Source: Phascolomyces articulosus
Taxonomy: Eukaryota; Mucoromycota; Mucoromycetes; Mucorales; Lichtheimiaceae
DNA: 64,000 nucleotides
Direction: 5' to 3'
NCBI GenBank assembly: GCA_025677815.1
Contig: JAIXMP010000045.1
Coordinates: forward strand, 1 to 64,000
The stretch's first letter is position 1, and the number at the start of each line of letters is the position of its first letter. Below, in pieces: positions 61,040 to 64,000 of the stretch. The notes beneath the pieces were generated by a model. It saw only the letters and a list, made by a program, of their open reading frames with translations, searched no databases and had not been told where the DNA came from. Made by a program: the position numbers and the translations under genes.

Positions 61040-63931
61040 TTAACGTGTTTCTTCTCGATCATTATTATTAATAACAGGATAAACTTGAAAACAATCTTTC
61101 ATCAACATGGCAGTTTTTAATCGTCGATTCACATTCGGCTCCACTGGGACAGGTTGACCCGTACTATCTCTATAAATATACGGTAAGCGAAAAACGTGGA
61201 CACTATTGGTAGGTAGAATAATGGCTTCTTCTACTCCCATATTGAATTCCATTGTTTCACCGCCAGCATTGATAATCTTTTTTTTTTTTTTTCATCGTCA
61301 TCTTCGTTATTTCTTTGTTATAAACTTTTAAAACATTTCTATATCTTTATGCAATAAAAAAATAAATAAATCGTTACCTTAACTCTTGGTTTGAATGAAA
61401 TAGTAACGGGCGCATCAGGTGTTACTGCATAACATCGCTGTAATTGAGCAGTAATATCTCCAGTTGTTGTTGTTTTTTGATGAGGATTAGCATAATTACA
61501 TGGACAAAGTACGTACAAAGGTAAATCTTGATGGGTCACATAATTGGCATGTTCCTAGTATAAAAAACAAATTCTGATTTAATGCTGACTCTTTTCAAAT
61601 CCACATCCTATTTCATCATGTCTAATAATAGATACTTACTTTTGGATGTCCTTTATGCCCAAGTTTACATACTCTTCCGTCGCCACAACTCAAAAAACGA
61701 TGTCCTAAGGGACACTCGTATTCTGCTCCAACGTAACCTCGAATTAATCCTTCCAATCGATGTTCACGATCTCTTCTTTTACCATCCCGTCGCCGTTTTT
61801 CTTTCTTGGGAGATTGAGCGGGCGGAGGTGGTAATGGACTTGGTTCTTCCACCAATTTGGTTTCCTGTTGTTGGATGGATGTAATGGCAAGACTTGGTTC
61901 ATTGGAAGTGCGAGTTGACCCTAATGCAGGGAAAGCTTCCAAATTGGCCACAGCAGGAATAGCTGCCTTTGGTTTATTTTCTGCGATTGCTATATAAAAT
62001 TTTTTTGAGAGGATGGGAGTTAGATCTTCCTTCTTATTATAGTCAGAAAGGGCAAAGTTTGACTCTATATTCCAATATAATCCAAACACTACTCTCACCT
62101 TCTGGTCTTTTCCCAGGTAATGGCCATTCATTTGTATCAAATGATTTTTTATTACTATTGATCTCTTCACCGGGACCGGTTCTTGAAATAGCCGGAATAC
62201 TGTGTTTTCTACCATGCGATTCCGTTGCATTTGGTTGTGATTGCTGTTGCTGCTCTTTGGGAACAAAATCAGCTGTTCTTCCCATCGTCCATGGAAGTAA
62301 ATAATTTGTATTGTTCATAAACCCTTCATACTTGTCCAATCCAATACTGTTTCGATACACAGAGGTGGACCCAAGATGTAATAAGACGGAATCAAAATGG
62401 GGGATATGGTGTTCCTCTTTTATTAAATTCTGATCGTCACCATACGTTGATTTTTGTAAATCAATTGCTGCATGATGATTGTCTAAACAACAAGAAAAAC
62501 GTTCATAGAACGTAATATTGGCTTCCTATAGATAGGTTAACATTCTTCCATAGGCATCTTTTTTTTTGGATATACATCTTTCTTCAATTTACCTCCAAGT
62601 CAAATGGATCTTCCCGTAATTTTTGAGTCTTTCCACAATTACATGCATGAAAGAAACTGCATCCACTACTATGTTTTGTATTGTCCATATCACGGGCATG
62701 TTTTTCGGTATCGTTCGTCATATCTTCATGACCGGCCTAAATAACCATTTCATCCCCCAACACATGATCCAAATGATATATTTTAATATATAATATAAAT
62801 ATGTAAAAAAAAAATACAAGTACAGGATTATTTACCTTTAGACGACACACCTTTCCGGTTAAACTTATTCTTTCACAGCTCTGACGACCTTGTTTCCAAA
62901 TTAGATCGCATTCACGTTCTAAACGAGCACCAAATTCTGCGGTGCACGGACCTCTTGCTAATGAGCTATATAATCGGAGCACATTATCTCTCTATATACC
63001 AGATTAGTTAATAAAAACGCGTAATTACATAAAAAAAAGACATGGATGGTGCTCCTATTTATTACCTTCCAGAGATGATATTGTTTAGTATAACAAGGTG
63101 GAGAATCTTGAAGATATGCTTCAATACATTTACGCATAATGTCCATTGAATGGCTAACACAATTCAGCGATTTAGCAATGAGTTTTTTTTTTTAAAAAAA
63201 AATGATGGCTACACTTTTTATTTATTTATTGACGTATTCATGCAAAGAAATAAATAAATTACCTTCTGGAAAATACGCGTTCAATTTCAATCGTATCACG
63301 AATCTTTTTACGTAATACTACCTCAATTTGTTGAATCATACCCTTTGTTCCTGGCGAATGAGCAATCACTTCTTTTCTAAAATCCTTTTCATCATCGGCC
63401 GCATCTTCTCTTGTAGAAAATAATACTTTTTTAAGCAAAACAGCGGCAGATGCAAATTGAATACCTGTGGGTAAAGGGATAGCCACATGTTTTGGTTCAC
63501 TACTATTACTTTTTCGTGAACCTGAGGAAGCAATCATTTGGAGATGCATAGGGTGCCGACTTGTAGCAGCCCGCGTCCAATGATGAATAAAGTTTCGTAA
63601 TAATTTGTTACCACAATCATCGAAAATGGATTCAATGGATTGTTTTGGTGCTTCTTTACGTCCGGCATCCATTTGCTTTCCTCCTCCTCCACTTCCACTT
63701 CCGTTCGGTGTTGTTGTTGATATTCCACGTAAAATACCATTTGTGTTGTCATATTCGTCATCAGGATCATCATCGTTCTCTTTCAACCAGTCAGACATGG
63801 ATGTGTGTTTATTAAAACCAGGTGTAGATTCAGTTTTGATTTGATCTGTATAGGGAAGAGTGGTGGCAAAGGGTGTTGCTGGAATAATATGTACAAAGGG
63901 TTGCGATGTTGTTGGCAGTGTAAATAGTGAT
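61040..63931 (-). CDS. SMG8: SMG8, nonsense-mediated decay factor (5' end outside the window)
   Basis: Part of the SMG1-SMG8-SMG9 kinase complex that controls UPF1 phosphorylation in nonsense-mediated mRNA decay. Exons on the minus strand: 63931-63263, 63153-63066, 62991-62836, 62736-62593, 62525-62099, 61989-61640, 61554-61378, 61276-61040; 748 whole codons here plus a split codon at the upstream edge. Family sequence is clear: LFTLPTTSQPFVHIIPATPF, IEAYLQDSPPCYTKQYHLWK, LARGPCTAEFGARLERECDL, QSCERISLTGKVCRL, SSGCSFFHACNCGKTQKLRE, DPFDLE, and YECPLGHRFLSCGDGRVC with Cys/His zinc-like residues. The exon at 63931 starts at an ATAG acceptor, so the N-terminal G-like domain must lie upstream, beyond the window. 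Confidence 0.92.
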
Positions 63932-64000
63932 CTATGGCGTCAAAATGTTTATAAGAAACCCATATTTTTTTCCTGTAAGAAAAAAGTCGCTCTCGCCGAT

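Noticed and set aside
1..64000. CRISPR arrays, bacterial-type operons, riboswitches and rRNA
   Set aside because: The DNA is eukaryotic nuclear sequence with spliced genes; no regularly spaced direct repeats or rRNA-like segments were seen.

Overview
The window reads as nuclear DNA of an early-diverging fungus, most likely Mucoromycota and probably Mucorales. The evidence is AT-rich intergenic DNA full of homopolymers, short GT-AG introns (mostly 50-150 bases), runs of Asn, Gln, His and Thr in proteins, and protein types typical of that group: a GPI-type chitin deacetylase, a Ssd1-like RNase II relative, a fungal class-3 lipase with a long N-terminal region, and retained SMG8, which yeasts lack. 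I rebuilt gene models by hand. In eleven complete genes the exon lengths add up to a whole number of codons.

Layout. 0.2-3.3 kb holds a decayed Mutator-like (MULE) transposase followed by an OTU cysteine-protease domain. 3.3-7.8 kb is gene-poor. 7.8-21.0 kb is a gene block: chitin deacetylase (+), a Pho85-type cyclin (-) divergent from tRNA adenosine deaminase 1 (+), the Ssd1-like protein (+) and a small membrane protein (+). 21.0-24.7 kb has no confident gene but seems to contain decayed exons. 24.7-28.3 kb holds a 15-exon gene for six unusual C2H2 fingers. Every one of its 14 introns is phase 1, and finger exons mostly alternate with short linker exons.

28.6-34.5 kb carries three minus-strand housekeeping genes: a metallo-beta-lactamase hydrolase, a PQ-loop transporter and Mo25. 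A broken hypothetical gene follows at 35.1-36.4 kb. Next are Nse4 (+, 36.8-38.3), an FCP1-homology phosphatase (-, 38.7-40.8) and a 927-residue lipase (-, 41.0-44.0). 44-47.5 kb is gene-poor apart from two linked exons at 45.3-45.6 kb. An F-box/LRR-type gene sits at 47.6-49.7 kb.

50.6-54.2 kb is an accessory island: a second broken hypothetical gene, a fragment of a probable non-LTR retrotransposon with a direct repeat on each side, and beside it a 407-base miniature element with inverted ends flanked by TA. The window ends with a GIGYF/Smy2-like GYF protein (-) and the larger part of SMG8 (-), whose 5' end lies outside.

How the genes relate. There are no operons. Several conserved genes act on RNA: Tad1 edits tRNA, Ssd1 binds mRNA, GIGYF-like proteins repress translation and SMG8 acts in nonsense-mediated decay. 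Their proximity is probably chance. The items most worth follow-up are the phase-1 finger-cassette gene and its possible decayed relatives just upstream.
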